Below, piece by piece: positions 29,480 to 38,153 of a stretch of 39,797 bases of DNA. Each line of letters starts with the position of its first letter. Positions within the stretch are counted from its first letter, which is position 1. Source of the stretch: Amaricoccus solimangrovi (lineage in GTDB: Bacteria; Pseudomonadota; Alphaproteobacteria; Rhodobacterales; Rhodobacteraceae); NCBI RefSeq assembly GCF_006385685.1, contig NZ_VFRP01000031.1:1-39797 (forward strand), given 5' to 3'. A program made the translations under genes and the position numbers. The notes under the pieces are model-generated. The model had not been told where the DNA came from. It saw only the letters and a program-made list of their open reading frames with translations, and did not search any database.

Positions 29480-29842
29480 ATGGCGGTCTCTCCGGAGACC
29501 CGCGCCTTCGTCCTCGAACTCTTCGACGGCCTGCCCGAGGTGAGCGCCCGCCCGATGATGGGCGGGCTCGCCGTCTATTCGCGCGGGCAGGTGTTCTGCC
29601 TCGTCGCGCTGGGCGAGCGGGTGTTCCTCAAGGCCAGCGGCGCGCTCGCCGAGGCGCTGGCGGCGGAGGGTTCGGAGCGCTTCGCCTACACGCGCCGGAA
29701 CGGGCGGGTGGACCGGATGAACTACTGGACCCTGCCCGACGCCGCGCTCGACGATCCGGACCTCGCCCGCGCCTGGGGGCGCCGCGCGCTCGAAGCCGTC
29801 GCGGCGGAGCCGGAGCCGCGCCGGTCCCGAGCCTTTCCCTGA
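29480..29842 (+). CDS. TfoX N-terminal domain protein
   Basis: A 120-residue protein that is essentially one TfoX/Sxy N-terminal domain (SARPMMGGLAVYSRGQVFCLVA, then RVFLKA, and RMNYWTLPD). Full-length TfoX regulates competence in gammaproteobacteria. Stand-alone N-domains like this are common in alphaproteobacteria and have no settled function. The ATG is 2 bases after the sufA-like stop, so translation is probably coupled. tpiA follows after 50 bases with its own GGGAGG site. Confidence 0.85.
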   Translation: MAVSPETRAFVLELFDGLPEVSARPMMGGLAVYSRGQVFCLVALGERVFLKASGALAEALAAEGSERFAYTRRNGRVDRMNYWTLPDAALDDPDLARAWGRRALEAVAAEPEPRRSRAFP

Positions 29843-29892
29843 ACCGGCGCCTCTGCTAGCAGGGGGCGGTTTTCCTCGGGAGGTTCAAGATC

Positions 29893-30627
29893 ATGGCACC
29901 GCGCAAACTCATCGCCGGAAACTGGAAGATGCACGGCCGGGCATCCTCGCTCGCGGTGCTCGAAACCCTGGTGGACAAGCATCTCGATCCGGCCTGCGAC
30001 GTGCTCGTCTGCCCGCCCGCCACGCTCATCGCCCGGCTCGCCGGGCGGGGCGTCGACATCGGCGGGCAGGATTGCCACTGGGAGGAGCTTGGCGCGCATA
30101 CCGGCGACATCGCGGCCGAGATGCTGGCGGACGCGGGGGCGAAGGCGGTGATTCTCGGCCATTCGGAGCGGCGCGCCGATCACGGCGAGACCGACGCGAT
30201 GGTCGCGCGCAAGACCTTGGCCGCCTGGCGCGCCGGGCTCGTCGCGGTGGTCTGCGTCGGCGAGACCGAGGCCGAGCGCGACGCGGGCCAGACCCTCGCC
30301 TCGATCGCGGCGCAGCTCGCCGGCTCGATCCCGGAAGAGGCGACGGCGGAGAACCTCGTGATCGCCTACGAGCCGGTCTGGGCGATCGGCACCGGCCGCA
30401 CTCCGACCCTCGCGCAGATCGGCGAGGTGCATGACTTCATCCGCGAAAGCCTCGAGACCCGCTTCGGCAACGGCGCGGCCCGGGGAATCCGGCTGCTCTA
30501 CGGCGGCTCGGTGAAGCCCGGCAACGCGGCGGAGATCTTCGGCGTCGACAATGTCGACGGCGCGCTGGTCGGCGGCGCCTCGCTGAAGGCCGAGGATTTC
30601 GGCGCGATCATCGCGGCCGCGGTGTAG
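29893..30627 (+). CDS. tpiA: Triose-phosphate isomerase
   Basis: This 244-residue glycolytic enzyme interconverts dihydroxyacetone phosphate and glyceraldehyde 3-phosphate. Catalytic Lys (AGNWKMHG, Lys13), His (ILGHSERR, near residue 93) and Glu ([11 protein letters not shown], near residue 161) are all present, as is [12 protein letters not shown] with the phosphate-binding glycines. Length is normal and GGGAGG precedes the ATG. In many relatives tpiA lies next to ppiD; here they are about 25 kb apart. Confidence 0.97.
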   Translation: MAPRKLIAGNWKMHGRASSLAVLETLVDKHLDPACDVLVCPPATLIARLAGRGVDIGGQDCHWEELGAHTGDIAAEMLADAGAKAVILGHSERRADHGETDAMVARKTLAAWRAGLVAVVCVGETEAERDAGQTLASIAAQLAGSIPEEATAENLVIAYEPVWAIGTGRTPTLAQIGEVHDFIRESLETRFGNGAARGIRLLYGGSVKPGNAAEIFGVDNVDGALVGGASLKAEDFGAIIAAAV

Positions 30628-30636
30628 GGCGCGCGA

Positions 30637-30660
30637 GGGGGCGGACCGCGCGCCGCCCCC
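30637..30660. terminator. GC hairpin between tpiA and the DUF6456 gene
   Basis: GGGGGCGG (30637-30644) and CCGCCCCC (30653-30660) are complementary across an 8-base loop, in the 41-base gap between convergent genes. There is no T-run. Confidence 0.4.
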
Positions 30661-30668
30661 CGACCCCC

Positions 30669-31856
30669 TCAGCCCGCCGCGCGCTGGCCGCGCGGCGAAA
30701 GGCCGTAATGGGCGGCGAGGCGTTCGAGCGCGATCTTGAGCACGACCTTGCCCGAACGCGCCGACCATCCGAGCCTTTTCTCCGCCGTTTCAATCCCTTC
30801 CAGGAAGCAGCAGATCCGGAACACGATATCGGAGAGGCCCGGGCCGAGGGCCTCCATCGCCTTCGCGACCCGCGTCCGCGCGTCGGGCGAACCCTCGGCG
30901 TCGCGCGGACCGGGCGCGCCCCGGCTCGCCCCGGCGGTCAGGAAGCGCTCCCAGTTCTGCGTGACCCGCGGCCCCAGCCCCGCGAGTTCGAAATCCTCGC
31001 GCAGCCGCTCGCCGGCCTCGATCAGTTCGGGGGTGAGATAGGCGATCCCGTCCTTGTCGCGCTTGCGGCCGAGCACGAGCAGCGGGCTCTCGGCGAGATT
31101 GAAGCGCAGCCGCCGCTCGCCCGATCCGTCCTCGGCCATCACCGCGCGCTCGGCGAAGAGGCGATGCTGGCCCTGGAAGGCCGATTGCGCCTCCGCGAAG
31201 CCGCCCCGCCGCTCGCGATCCTCGAGCAGGAGCCGCTTCAGCGCGGCGCGGCCGACGGAAGTGATCGCATAGCAGGAAACCTTGCCCGGCTTCTCGCAGG
31301 CGATCCATTCCCTGAGCGCGAAGGCATGGGCGACCTCGCGCTCCACCACGGCGATCCGGTTCTGCCTGCCCGGGACCACCTCGCGCAGCACCACCGCCTT
31401 CTCCATGTTCGGCGCGACGGCGAGAAAGGCGCCCTTCTCGCAGAGCCGGCGCAGGATCCGCCGCGCCTCCTGGGCGATCTTCTCCTCCGGCGCGCCCGGG
31501 GTCCGGGCAAGGTCGATGGCCGCGTCGCGCATGGATGTCGTCTCCTCTGAAGCCGTGGTCGCGGGGGTATCGGGGCGGGTGAAGAACCGGCCGGCGCGCT
31601 CGAGCGCCTCGTCGACGAGCGGATCCTCGCGCCGGGCCTCGACCCGGCGGACCTGCCGCATCACCGTCGAGGCGTGGCAGCCCCTGGCCCGTGCCAGCGC
31701 CCGGAGCGACTGTCCCGCCGCGACATGCGAGAGATAGGTCGCGGCCTCCGCGGGAAGCCATTCGGGAAGCCCTTCGCGGAGCCGGCCGGGCGGATGGGCG
31801 GGAAGCGGCGAGAGGTGATCCCGGTCAGGATCGGAAGGGGTGCATATCCGCGTCAA
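30669..31856 (-). CDS. DUF6456 domain protein with N-terminal helix-turn-helix
   Basis: A 395-residue protein of a Rhodobacterales family. The first 75 residues hold a helix-turn-helix (SLRALARARGCHASTVMRQVRRVE, described as two pieces around the turn GCHAS). A linker follows, then a C-terminal DUF6456 region (from about residue 235: RLRFNLAESPLLVLGRKRD, DIVFRICCFLEG, SGKVVLKIALERLAAHY). It is presumably a DNA-binding regulator; the target is unknown. The only start giving the whole frame is TTG 31854-31856, which overlaps the stop of a 9-codon ORF that has an excellent ribosome binding site. It either starts by translational coupling or a frameshift separates it from that ATG. It is divergent from DUF6477. 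Confidence 0.8.
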   Translation of the reverse strand: MTRICTPSDPDRDHLSPLPAHPPGRLREGLPEWLPAEAATYLSHVAAGQSLRALARARGCHASTVMRQVRRVEARREDPLVDEALERAGRFFTRPDTPATTASEETTSMRDAAIDLARTPGAPEEKIAQEARRILRRLCEKGAFLAVAPNMEKAVVLREVVPGRQNRIAVVEREVAHAFALREWIACEKPGKVSCYAITSVGRAALKRLLLEDRERRGGFAEAQSAFQGQHRLFAERAVMAEDGSGERRLRFNLAESPLLVLGRKRDKDGIAYLTPELIEAGERLREDFELAGLGPRVTQNWERFLTAGASRGAPGPRDAEGSPDARTRVAKAMEALGPGLSDIVFRICCFLEGIETAEKRLGWSARSGKVVLKIALERLAAHYGLSPRGQRAAG

Positions 31857-31882
31857 GGGGCGCCATCCGATACAATTTTCAT
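31853..31882 (-). other. Nine-codon leader ORF (MKIVSDGAP) overlapping the DUF6456 start
   Basis: On the minus strand AAGGAG (31889-31894), spaced six bases, leads into ATG AAA ATT GTA TCG GAT GGC GCC CCT TGA. The TGA overlaps the TTG start of the DUF6456 gene as TTGA. It is the best ribosome binding site in the area. It may be a leader peptide that couples translation, or the true start followed by a frameshift. Confidence 0.5.
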
Positions 31883-32052
31883 ATAACTCTCCTTAAAGTT
31901 GATTTGTGAATCGATTGTAAACCGCGGAAATATCATGGCTTTCCTGATTTGGATTAACAGGAGCAGCGCGCTCCGCTCGCGATGGTGGCGCAACGCCCGC
32001 GCCACTCGCCCCATGATCGCGCATCGGAAACACGAACGACCCGAGGCCCCGC

Positions 32053-32331
32053 ATGACCGATTTCGCCCCGCTTCTCGCCGCGCTCCGCCGCCCCCGGATC
32101 CTGCTCGCCGCCGCCCGCGCCGGGCTCGCGGAGGAGAGCCGGCTCCGGCGGTCGCGGCCCTCCGGTCCGGGCGGTTCGCAGATCAGGCTCGGGGCGCTGA
32201 TCGCCGAGGAAAGCGCGCTCGAGGCGTATCGGGCGGCGGGGCTGGCGACCTACAGTTCCCGGCGCCACATCGCCGTGCTGACCGCGCTTCTCGCCGAGGC
32301 GCGGCTGAGCGCGGACCCCGCCCTCTCCTGA
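32053..32331 (+). CDS. DUF6477 family protein
   Basis: A 92-residue protein matching the small DUF6477 family of Rhodobacterales: LLAALRRPRILLAAARAGL near the start and ATYSSRRHIAVLTALLAEAR near the end. Function unknown. It is regularly found divergent from a DUF6456 gene, as here. The 196-base spacer is AT-rich (31860-31965), unlike the rest of the window, and includes a GAATC site (GANTC, the CcrM methylation motif) and a TTAA-containing stretch. Both are hints only of cell-cycle-type control. Confidence 0.75.
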   Translation: MTDFAPLLAALRRPRILLAAARAGLAEESRLRRSRPSGPGGSQIRLGALIAEESALEAYRAAGLATYSSRRHIAVLTALLAEARLSADPALS

Positions 32332-32369
32332 TTTCCCGCCGGGACGCGGCCCGCCCCGCGGGCCGCCTC

Positions 32370-32398
32370 TTGACTTCCGTCCCGTCCGGGCGTTTTCT
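32370..32398 (+). promoter_or_regulatory. Promoter of the imuA-imuB-dnaE2 operon
   Basis: TTGACT (32370-32375) and TTTTCT (32393-32398) are 17 bases apart, and the LexA box begins 2 bases after the -10. The -10 is weak. Confidence 0.55.
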
Positions 32399-32399
32399 G

Positions 32400-32414
32400 G
32401 AACAAAACAGGAAC
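32400..32414 (+). promoter_or_regulatory. LexA (SOS) box of the mutasome operon
   Basis: GAACAAAACAGGAAC is GAAC-N7-GAAC, the reverse complement of the alphaproteobacterial LexA site GTTC-N7-GTTC, without mismatch. It lies 5 bases before the imuA ATG and just downstream of the predicted -10, so bound LexA would block transcription until DNA damage. Confidence 0.9.
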
Positions 32415-32419
32415 ATGGG

Positions 32420-33217
32420 ATGAGTGATGGAGCCGACCCCCTCGCCGCGGCGCGGCGCGCCGTCTGGATCGACACGGAGGCGGAGCAACGCGTGCCGCTC
32501 GGCGCGCCGCTGCTCGATGGCGCGCTCGGCGGCGGGCTGGCGCGCGGGCGGCTGCACGAGATCTTCGCCTGCGAGGCCGCCGACGCCACCGCCGCGAGCG
32601 GCTTCGCCGCGATGCTGGCGACGCGGCTTCCCGGCGCGATCCTCTGGCTGCGGCGGGCGGGGGCGCGGGGGGTGCCCTATCCCCCCGGCCTCGCCGCGCT
32701 CGGTCTCGACCCCGCCCGGCTGATCCTCGCGACGCTGCCCGATCCGACCGCGCTGCTGCGCGCGGCGGCGGATGCCGCGCGCTGCCCCGGCGTCGGCGTG
32801 GTGGTCGCGGTGGCGCGGGGCGAATCGCGCGCGCTCGACCTCGCGGCGAGCCGCCGGCTCGCCCTCGCGGCGGAGCGGAGCGGGGCGACGGTGCTGCTCG
32901 TCCGGATCGAGGCGCGGGAATGCCCGAGCGCGGCGCGGACCCGCTGGCGCGTCGCCGCCGCGCCCTCCCTTCCGCTCGCCGGAAGGGCGCCCGGCGCGCC
33001 GGCCCTGAGGCTCGAATTGCCGCGCCGCCGCGGCGGCCCGCCGGCGGGGCCCTGGCTGATGGAGTGGGATCGTGCGGAAAGATGCCTGCGCCCCTTCGGA
33101 GAAACCCGCGGCGACACCTTCGCGGACGGGGTGCTCCCGGACGGGGCGGCGCTACCTGGCGCTGTTCCCGCCGCTTCTCTCCGCGGACCGGATCCGGGCG
33201 AGCGCCGGATCGCCTGA
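32420..33217 (+). CDS. imuA: ImuA mutasome accessory protein
   Basis: A 265-residue ImuA, a RecA-fold-related partner of ImuB and DnaE2 in damage-induced mutagenic translesion synthesis. LGGGLARGRLHEIFACEA is the characteristic opening (about residues 35-52), with ILWLRRAGARGVPYPPGLAA and DLAASRRLALAAERSGAT later. The domain seems complete near PWLMEWDRAERCLRPFG (about residue 225). The last 40 residues lie over the start of imuB in another frame and are not family-like. It is the first gene of imuA-imuB-dnaE2, behind a perfect LexA box. Confidence 0.9.
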   Translation: MSDGADPLAAARRAVWIDTEAEQRVPLGAPLLDGALGGGLARGRLHEIFACEAADATAASGFAAMLATRLPGAILWLRRAGARGVPYPPGLAALGLDPARLILATLPDPTALLRAAADAARCPGVGVVVAVARGESRALDLAASRRLALAAERSGATVLLVRIEARECPSAARTRWRVAAAPSLPLAGRAPGAPALRLELPRRRGGPPAGPWLMEWDRAERCLRPFGETRGDTFADGVLPDGAALPGAVPAASLRGPDPGERRIA

Positions 33218-34661
33218 GACGCCCTTCGCGCTGGTCGAGATCCGGCGGGGCGCGGCGCGTCTCGCCGCCTGCGACGCGCGCGCGCGCGATCTCGGCCTCG
33301 CGCCGGGGATGACGCTCTCCGACGCCCGCGCCCGGGTGCCGGAGCTCGCGGCGCCGCCCCACGACCCGGCGGCGGATCTGCGCTGGCTCGGCGCGCTCGC
33401 CGATTTCTGCGGCCGCTACACGCCGATGGTCGCGCTCGATCCGGAGGGAGCGCTGCTGCTCGACATCACCGGCTGCGCGCATCTTCTGGGCGGCGAGCGG
33501 GCGCTGGCGCGGGACGCGGTGGCGCGGCTCGCCGGGCTCGGCCTCGGGGTTCGCCCCGGCCTCGCCGGCACGCCCGAGGCGGCGCGCGCGCTCGCCCGCT
33601 TCGGCCATGGCGGCGCGCGCGGCGAGGCGGAGGCGATCGCCCGCCTGCCCGTCGCCGCGCTCGGCCTCGGGCCCGAGGCGGAGACCGCGCTGATCCGCGC
33701 GGGGCTGCGGAGCATCGGCGATCTCGCCGCCCGGCCGACCGCGCCGGTCACCGCGCGGTTCGGCGCCGAGGCCACCGCCCGGCTCGACCGGCTGCTCGGA
33801 CGGGAGGAATCGCGCATCACCCCCCGCCGCCCGCCGCCGCCGCTCTCCTTCGTCCGGAGCTTCGCCGAGCCGATCGGCCGCGTCGCCGACGCGCTCGCCG
33901 CCCTCTCCGGCCTCGCGGGCGAGGCGGAGCGCGCGCTCGAAACCCGCGGCCTCGGCGGGCGGCGCTTCGAGGCGCGGTTCTACCGGGGCGACGGCCGGAT
34001 CCGCCGCGTCGCGGTCGCGACGGGCTTGCCGACGCGCGATCCGGAACTGGTCTCGCGGCTGATCGCGGCGCGGATCGAGGCGCTCGCCGATCCGCTCGAC
34101 CCGGGCTTCGGCTTCGACGCGCTCCGGCTCGACGTGGCGGCCACCGATCCGCTCCTGCCCGAGCAGATCGCCGCGGGCCCACCCGAGCCCGGCTCGCGCG
34201 AGCGCGCCGTGGCCGAGCTCGTCGGCCAGCTCAGCGCCCGGTTCGGCGCCGCGCGGGTGCGCCGCTTCCTGCCGCGCGACAGCCATGTGCCCGAACGCGC
34301 GGCGCTGAGCCTGCCCGCGCTCGAGGCGGAGGCCGCCGCGCCGCCATGGCCCGCGCCCGCCGAGCCCGGCCCGCCGGCGCGGCCCTTCGCGCTCCTCGCC
34401 CGGCCCGAGCCGGTCGCGGTGGTGACCGAACCGCCCGACGGCGCGCCCGCGCGCTTCCTCTGGCGCGGCGCCACGCATGATCTCGCGCGCCGCGAGGGAC
34501 CGGAGCGGATCGCCGCCGAATGGTGGGCCGCGCCCGGCGACCTGGCCGAGACGCGCGACTACTACCGGGTGGAGGACAGCCGCGGCCGGCGCTTCTGGCT
34601 CTACCGCCTGGCCGCGGCCGACCGGGCGCCCCGCTGGTTCCTGCACGGGTTCTTCGCATGA
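33072..34661 (+). CDS. imuB: ImuB, Y-family polymerase-like mutasome hub (non-catalytic)
   Basis: A 529-residue protein with the Y-family polymerase fold. The conserved N-terminus RRYLALFPPLLSADRI lacks the two catalytic acidic residues, as is typical for ImuB, which acts as a hub linking DnaE2 to the beta clamp. FCGRYTPMVALDPEGALLLD, the helix-hairpin-helix-like region near LRSIGDLAARPTA, and the C-terminal YYRVEDSRGRRFWLYRL segment are present. The first usable start in this frame is GTG 33072, about 26 residues before the conserved start, overlapping imuA by 146 bases. The true start may lie within the imuA 3' end at a rarer codon. The stop overlaps dnaE2 (ATGA). Confidence 0.88.
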   Translation: MRKDACAPSEKPAATPSRTGCSRTGRRYLALFPPLLSADRIRASAGSPETPFALVEIRRGAARLAACDARARDLGLAPGMTLSDARARVPELAAPPHDPAADLRWLGALADFCGRYTPMVALDPEGALLLDITGCAHLLGGERALARDAVARLAGLGLGVRPGLAGTPEAARALARFGHGGARGEAEAIARLPVAALGLGPEAETALIRAGLRSIGDLAARPTAPVTARFGAEATARLDRLLGREESRITPRRPPPPLSFVRSFAEPIGRVADALAALSGLAGEAERALETRGLGGRRFEARFYRGDGRIRRVAVATGLPTRDPELVSRLIAARIEALADPLDPGFGFDALRLDVAATDPLLPEQIAAGPPEPGSRERAVAELVGQLSARFGAARVRRFLPRDSHVPERAALSLPALEAEAAAPPWPAPAEPGPPARPFALLARPEPVAVVTEPPDGAPARFLWRGATHDLARREGPERIAAEWWAAPGDLAETRDYYRVEDSRGRRFWLYRLAAADRAPRWFLHGFFA

Positions 34662-37600
34662 GCGGTTTCGCCGAACTCGTCGCCGCCACCAGCTATTCCT
34701 TCCTGCGCGGCGGCTCGCATCCCGCCGAGATGGTCGCCGAGGCGGTGAGGCTCGGCCTCGCCGGGATCGGAATCGCCGACCGCAACACGGTCGCGGGCGT
34801 GGTGCGCGCCCATGTCGCGCTCCGCGACGCGCCGGAACGCATCCCCGCCGCGCGCGCGGAGGAGAGGCGCGCCCGGGGCGAACCGCCCGGCCTCGCCCCG
34901 GAGAAGGAGGAGCCCCCCGCCATCCCGCTCCGGCTCGTGGTCGGCGCGCGGCTGGTCTTCTGCGACGGGACGCCCGACATCGTCGCCTATCCCGCCACGC
35001 GCCGCGGCTGGGGCCGGCTCACGCGGCTGCTCACCCGGGGCAACATGCGCGCCGTCAAGGGCTCCTGCCGGCTCTTCTTCGACGACCTCCTCTCCCATCT
35101 CGACGACCTGCTGCTGATCGTCCTGCCCGCGAGCACCGCCGGGACGGAGGCCGCCCATCCCGCCCCGCCCGAGTACGACGCGGGCGAGCCGTCCCCCGCC
35201 GCGCCGCATCTGATCCCGGTTCCGGTCGGGCCGCCGCCCGGCCTGCCCCGGCTGCTCTCGCGGCTCGCGGAGGCGGCGCCCGGCCGGGTCTGGCTCGGCG
35301 CGACCATGCCGCTCGGGGGCGACGACCGCCGGCGGCTCGACGCGCTCGCCCGGATCGCCGCCGGGGCGAACGTACCCCTCATCGCGACCAACGACGCGCT
35401 CTATGCCGAGCCCGCGCACCGGCCGCTCGCGGATGTGCTGGCCTGCCTGCGCGAGGGCGTCGCACTTTCCGCCGCCGGGCGGCGGCTCGCCCCGAACGCG
35501 GAGCGGCATCTGAAATCCCCGCTCGAAATGGCGCGGCTGTTCCGCTCCCATCCCGAGGCGGTGGCCGAGACGCCACGCTTCCTCGCCCGGATCGGCTTCT
35601 CGCTCGACCAGCTCCGCTACGAATATCCCGACGAGCCGGTGCCCGCGGGCTGGGAGGCGCAGGACTGGCTCGAGCATCTGGTGACGGACGCGGCGGGCAG
35701 GCGCTACGGCGAGCCCCTGCCGGAGAAGGTCCGGCGGCTGATCGCGGAGGAATTCGCCCTGATCCGCGACCAGCGCTACGCGCATTACTTCCTGACCGTC
35801 TACGACCTCGTGCGCTTCGCCCGCGGGCGCGGGATCCTCTGCCAGGGCCGGGGATCGGCGGCGAATTCGATCGTCTGCTTCCTGCTCGGCGTCACCTCGG
35901 TCGATCCGCGCGAGCACGACCTGCTCTTCTCCCGCTTCGTCTCCGAGGAACGCCGCGAGCCGCCCGACATCGACGTCGATTTCGAGCACGAGCGGCGCGA
36001 GGAGGTGATCCAGTACATCTACCGCCGCTATGGCCGCCACCGCGCCGGCCTCGCCGCGACCGTGATCCATTACCGCTCCCGCAGCGCGATCCGCGAGACC
36101 TGCAAGGCGCTCGGCCTCGGCGCGGACATGGCGACGCGGATGACCGCGACCGTCTGGGGCTCCCCGGGCGGCAGCCATCCGGGCAGCGCGCCGAAGCGCA
36201 AGAACCCGGGCGGGATCGAGCAGAGGATCACCGAAGCGGGCTTCGCGCTCGACAATCCCGAGATCGCCCGGCTGCGCACCCTGCTCTCCCGCCTGCTCGG
36301 CACGCCCTTCCCGCGCCATCTCTCCCAGCATGTCGGCGGCTTCGTCCTGACGCGGGGGCGGCTCGACGAGATGGTGCCGGTCCACAACGCCGCGATGAAG
36401 GACCGGAGCTTCATCGAATGGGACAAGGACGACATCGCGGCGCTCGGCCTGATGAAGGTCGACGTGCTGGCGCTCGGCATGCTCACCTGCGTCCGCAAGG
36501 CCTTCGACCTGATCCGCGACCAGGGGCTCGGCGACCACACGCTCGAGGTCGATCTCAGGTCCGACGATCCGGCGGTCTATGCGATGCTCCGGAAGGGCGA
36601 CAGCATCGGCGTCTTCCAGGTCGAAAGCCGGGCGCAGATCAACATGCTGCCCCGGCTCCGGCCGGAGAACCTCTACGATCTCACCGTGCAGGTGGCGATC
36701 GTGCGCCCCGGCCCGATCGAGGGCGAGATGGTCCACCCCTACCTGCGCCGCCGCGCCGGGATCGATCCGGTGGAATTCCCCTCGCCCGCCCCGCCGCATC
36801 CGCCGAACGAGCTGCGCGAGCTGCTCGGCAAGACCTTCGGCGTGCCGCTCTTCCAGGAACAGGCGATGAAGCTCGCGATCGTCGCGGCGGGCTTCACCCC
36901 CTCGGAGGCGAACCGGCTCCGCCGCGCGATGGCGACCTTCAGGAACCTCGGCAACATCGAGGAATTCCGCGACAAGATGATCGCGGGCATGGTGGCGCGC
37001 GGCTATCAGCCCGATTTCGCCGAGCGCTGCTTCCGCCAGATCGAGGGGTTCGGCAGCTACGGCTTTCCCGAGAGCCACGCGCTCTCCTTCGCGCGGCTCG
37101 TCTATGTCTCGGCCTGGATCAAGTGCCACCACCCCGGCCTCTTCGCCTGCGCGCTGCTCAATTCCCAGCCGATGGGCTTCTACGCCCCGGCGCAGATCGT
37201 GAGGGACGCGCGCGAGCATGGCGTCGAGGTGCGCCCGATCGACGTGAACGCGAGCTTCTGGGACAACGCGCCGGAACCGGGCGACCGGCCGGAGAACCCG
37301 GCGATCCGGCTCGGCTTCCGCCAGATCGACGGCTTCCGCGAGGACTGGGCCGGGCGGCTCGTCGCGGCGCGGGGGGCGGGACCGTTCGTCGATCCCGAGG
37401 CGCTGTCGCTGCGCGCGGGCCTCCCCGCCCGGGTCCCGCGGCTGCTCGCCGACGCCGACGCGTTCGGCTCGATGGGCCTCTCCCGCCGCGAAGGCCTCTG
37501 GGCGGCGCGGCGCGCGCCGGAGAGCGACCTGCCGCTCTTCGCCGCGGCCCGCGCCCGCGCGCTCGGGGAGGAACCGGCGTTCCCGCTGCCGCCGATGCCG

Positions 37601-38074
37601 GAGGCGGAGGAGGTCGCCACCGACTACCAGACCACGCGGCTCTCGCTCCGCGCCCATCCGATGGCCTTCCTGCGCGACATCTTCCGCGCCGAGGGCGTGC
37701 TCGACGCCGCCGGCGTGGCCGCCGCCCGCGACGGCGCGCGGATCCGCGCGGCCGGGATCGTGCTGGTGCGCCAGCGGCCGGGCAAGGGCAATGCGATCTT
37801 CGTCACGATCGAGGACGAGACCGGCATCGTGAACGTGCTGATCTGGGCGCGGATCTTCGAGACCATGCGCCGCCCGGTGATGGCGTCGCGGCTGATGCTG
37901 GTCGAGGGCCGGGTCCAGCGCGGCCCCGAAGGCGTGACGCATCTGATGGGAACCCGCGTCGAGGACCGTTCCGCCCTGCTCTCCCGGCTGACGGATCTGG
38001 CAGAGGCGCCGCCGCCGCGCGCGGGTCATCCGCGAAGTCACCGGACCTTTCCGAAATCCCGTGATTTCCACTGA
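34658..38074 (+). CDS. dnaE2: Error-prone DNA polymerase III alpha subunit, DnaE2 (ImuC)
   Basis: A 1138-residue error-prone C-family polymerase that carries out damage-induced synthesis with ImuA and ImuB. The PHP domain starts FAELVAATSYSFLRGGSHPA and DRNTVAGVVRAH. The polymerase catalytic Asp pair lies in PPDIDVDFEHERREE (near residues 437-441). Fingers and palm motifs include QHVGGFVLTRGRLDEMVP, MKVDVLALGMLT and GFGSYGFPESHALSFA. The C-terminal OB domain is VLVRQRPGKGNAIFVTIEDE, and the ending PKSRDFH is the usual DnaE2 terminus. The frame is open upstream, but ATG 34658 overlaps the imuB stop and matches the family start. No plus-strand terminator is obvious after it. Confidence 0.95.
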   Translation: MSGFAELVAATSYSFLRGGSHPAEMVAEAVRLGLAGIGIADRNTVAGVVRAHVALRDAPERIPAARAEERRARGEPPGLAPEKEEPPAIPLRLVVGARLVFCDGTPDIVAYPATRRGWGRLTRLLTRGNMRAVKGSCRLFFDDLLSHLDDLLLIVLPASTAGTEAAHPAPPEYDAGEPSPAAPHLIPVPVGPPPGLPRLLSRLAEAAPGRVWLGATMPLGGDDRRRLDALARIAAGANVPLIATNDALYAEPAHRPLADVLACLREGVALSAAGRRLAPNAERHLKSPLEMARLFRSHPEAVAETPRFLARIGFSLDQLRYEYPDEPVPAGWEAQDWLEHLVTDAAGRRYGEPLPEKVRRLIAEEFALIRDQRYAHYFLTVYDLVRFARGRGILCQGRGSAANSIVCFLLGVTSVDPREHDLLFSRFVSEERREPPDIDVDFEHERREEVIQYIYRRYGRHRAGLAATVIHYRSRSAIRETCKALGLGADMATRMTATVWGSPGGSHPGSAPKRKNPGGIEQRITEAGFALDNPEIARLRTLLSRLLGTPFPRHLSQHVGGFVLTRGRLDEMVPVHNAAMKDRSFIEWDKDDIAALGLMKVDVLALGMLTCVRKAFDLIRDQGLGDHTLEVDLRSDDPAVYAMLRKGDSIGVFQVESRAQINMLPRLRPENLYDLTVQVAIVRPGPIEGEMVHPYLRRRAGIDPVEFPSPAPPHPPNELRELLGKTFGVPLFQEQAMKLAIVAAGFTPSEANRLRRAMATFRNLGNIEEFRDKMIAGMVARGYQPDFAERCFRQIEGFGSYGFPESHALSFARLVYVSAWIKCHHPGLFACALLNSQPMGFYAPAQIVRDAREHGVEVRPIDVNASFWDNAPEPGDRPENPAIRLGFRQIDGFREDWAGRLVAARGAGPFVDPEALSLRAGLPARVPRLLADADAFGSMGLSRREGLWAARRAPESDLPLFAAARARALGEEPAFPLPPMPEAEEVATDYQTTRLSLRAHPMAFLRDIFRAEGVLDAAGVAAARDGARIRAAGIVLVRQRPGKGNAIFVTIEDETGIVNVLIWARIFETMRRPVMASRLMLVEGRVQRGPEGVTHLMGTRVEDRSALLSRLTDLAEAPPPRAGHPRSHRTFPKSRDFH

Positions 38075-38125
38075 ACTTCGGATGTCGCGATGCGCGCACT
38101 CCGATTACTTTCCGCCAAAGAAAAA

Positions 38126-38153
38126 GTCAGGCGTGTCCGTTGACACGCCTGAC
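38126..38153 (-). terminator. Orphan intrinsic terminator, minus strand
   Basis: A perfect 12-bp stem (GTCAGGCGTGTC 38126-38137, complement 38142-38153) with a 4-base loop is followed, on the minus strand only, by TTTTTCTTT (complement of 38117-38125). On the plus strand no T-run follows, so it ends a leftward transcript. No minus-strand gene is recognised to its right. Confidence 0.75.

Noticed and set aside
31935..32052. Possible start MAFLIWINRSSALRS at 31935
   Set aside because: No ribosome binding site, and the frame runs on through DUF6477 in another reading; no similarity.
34601..38071. Open frame of more than 1100 codons on the minus strand opposite dnaE2
   Set aside because: GC-rich coding DNA leaves long antisense frames open; this one is Arg/Glu/His-rich low complexity with no domains, while the plus strand encodes a complete DnaE2.
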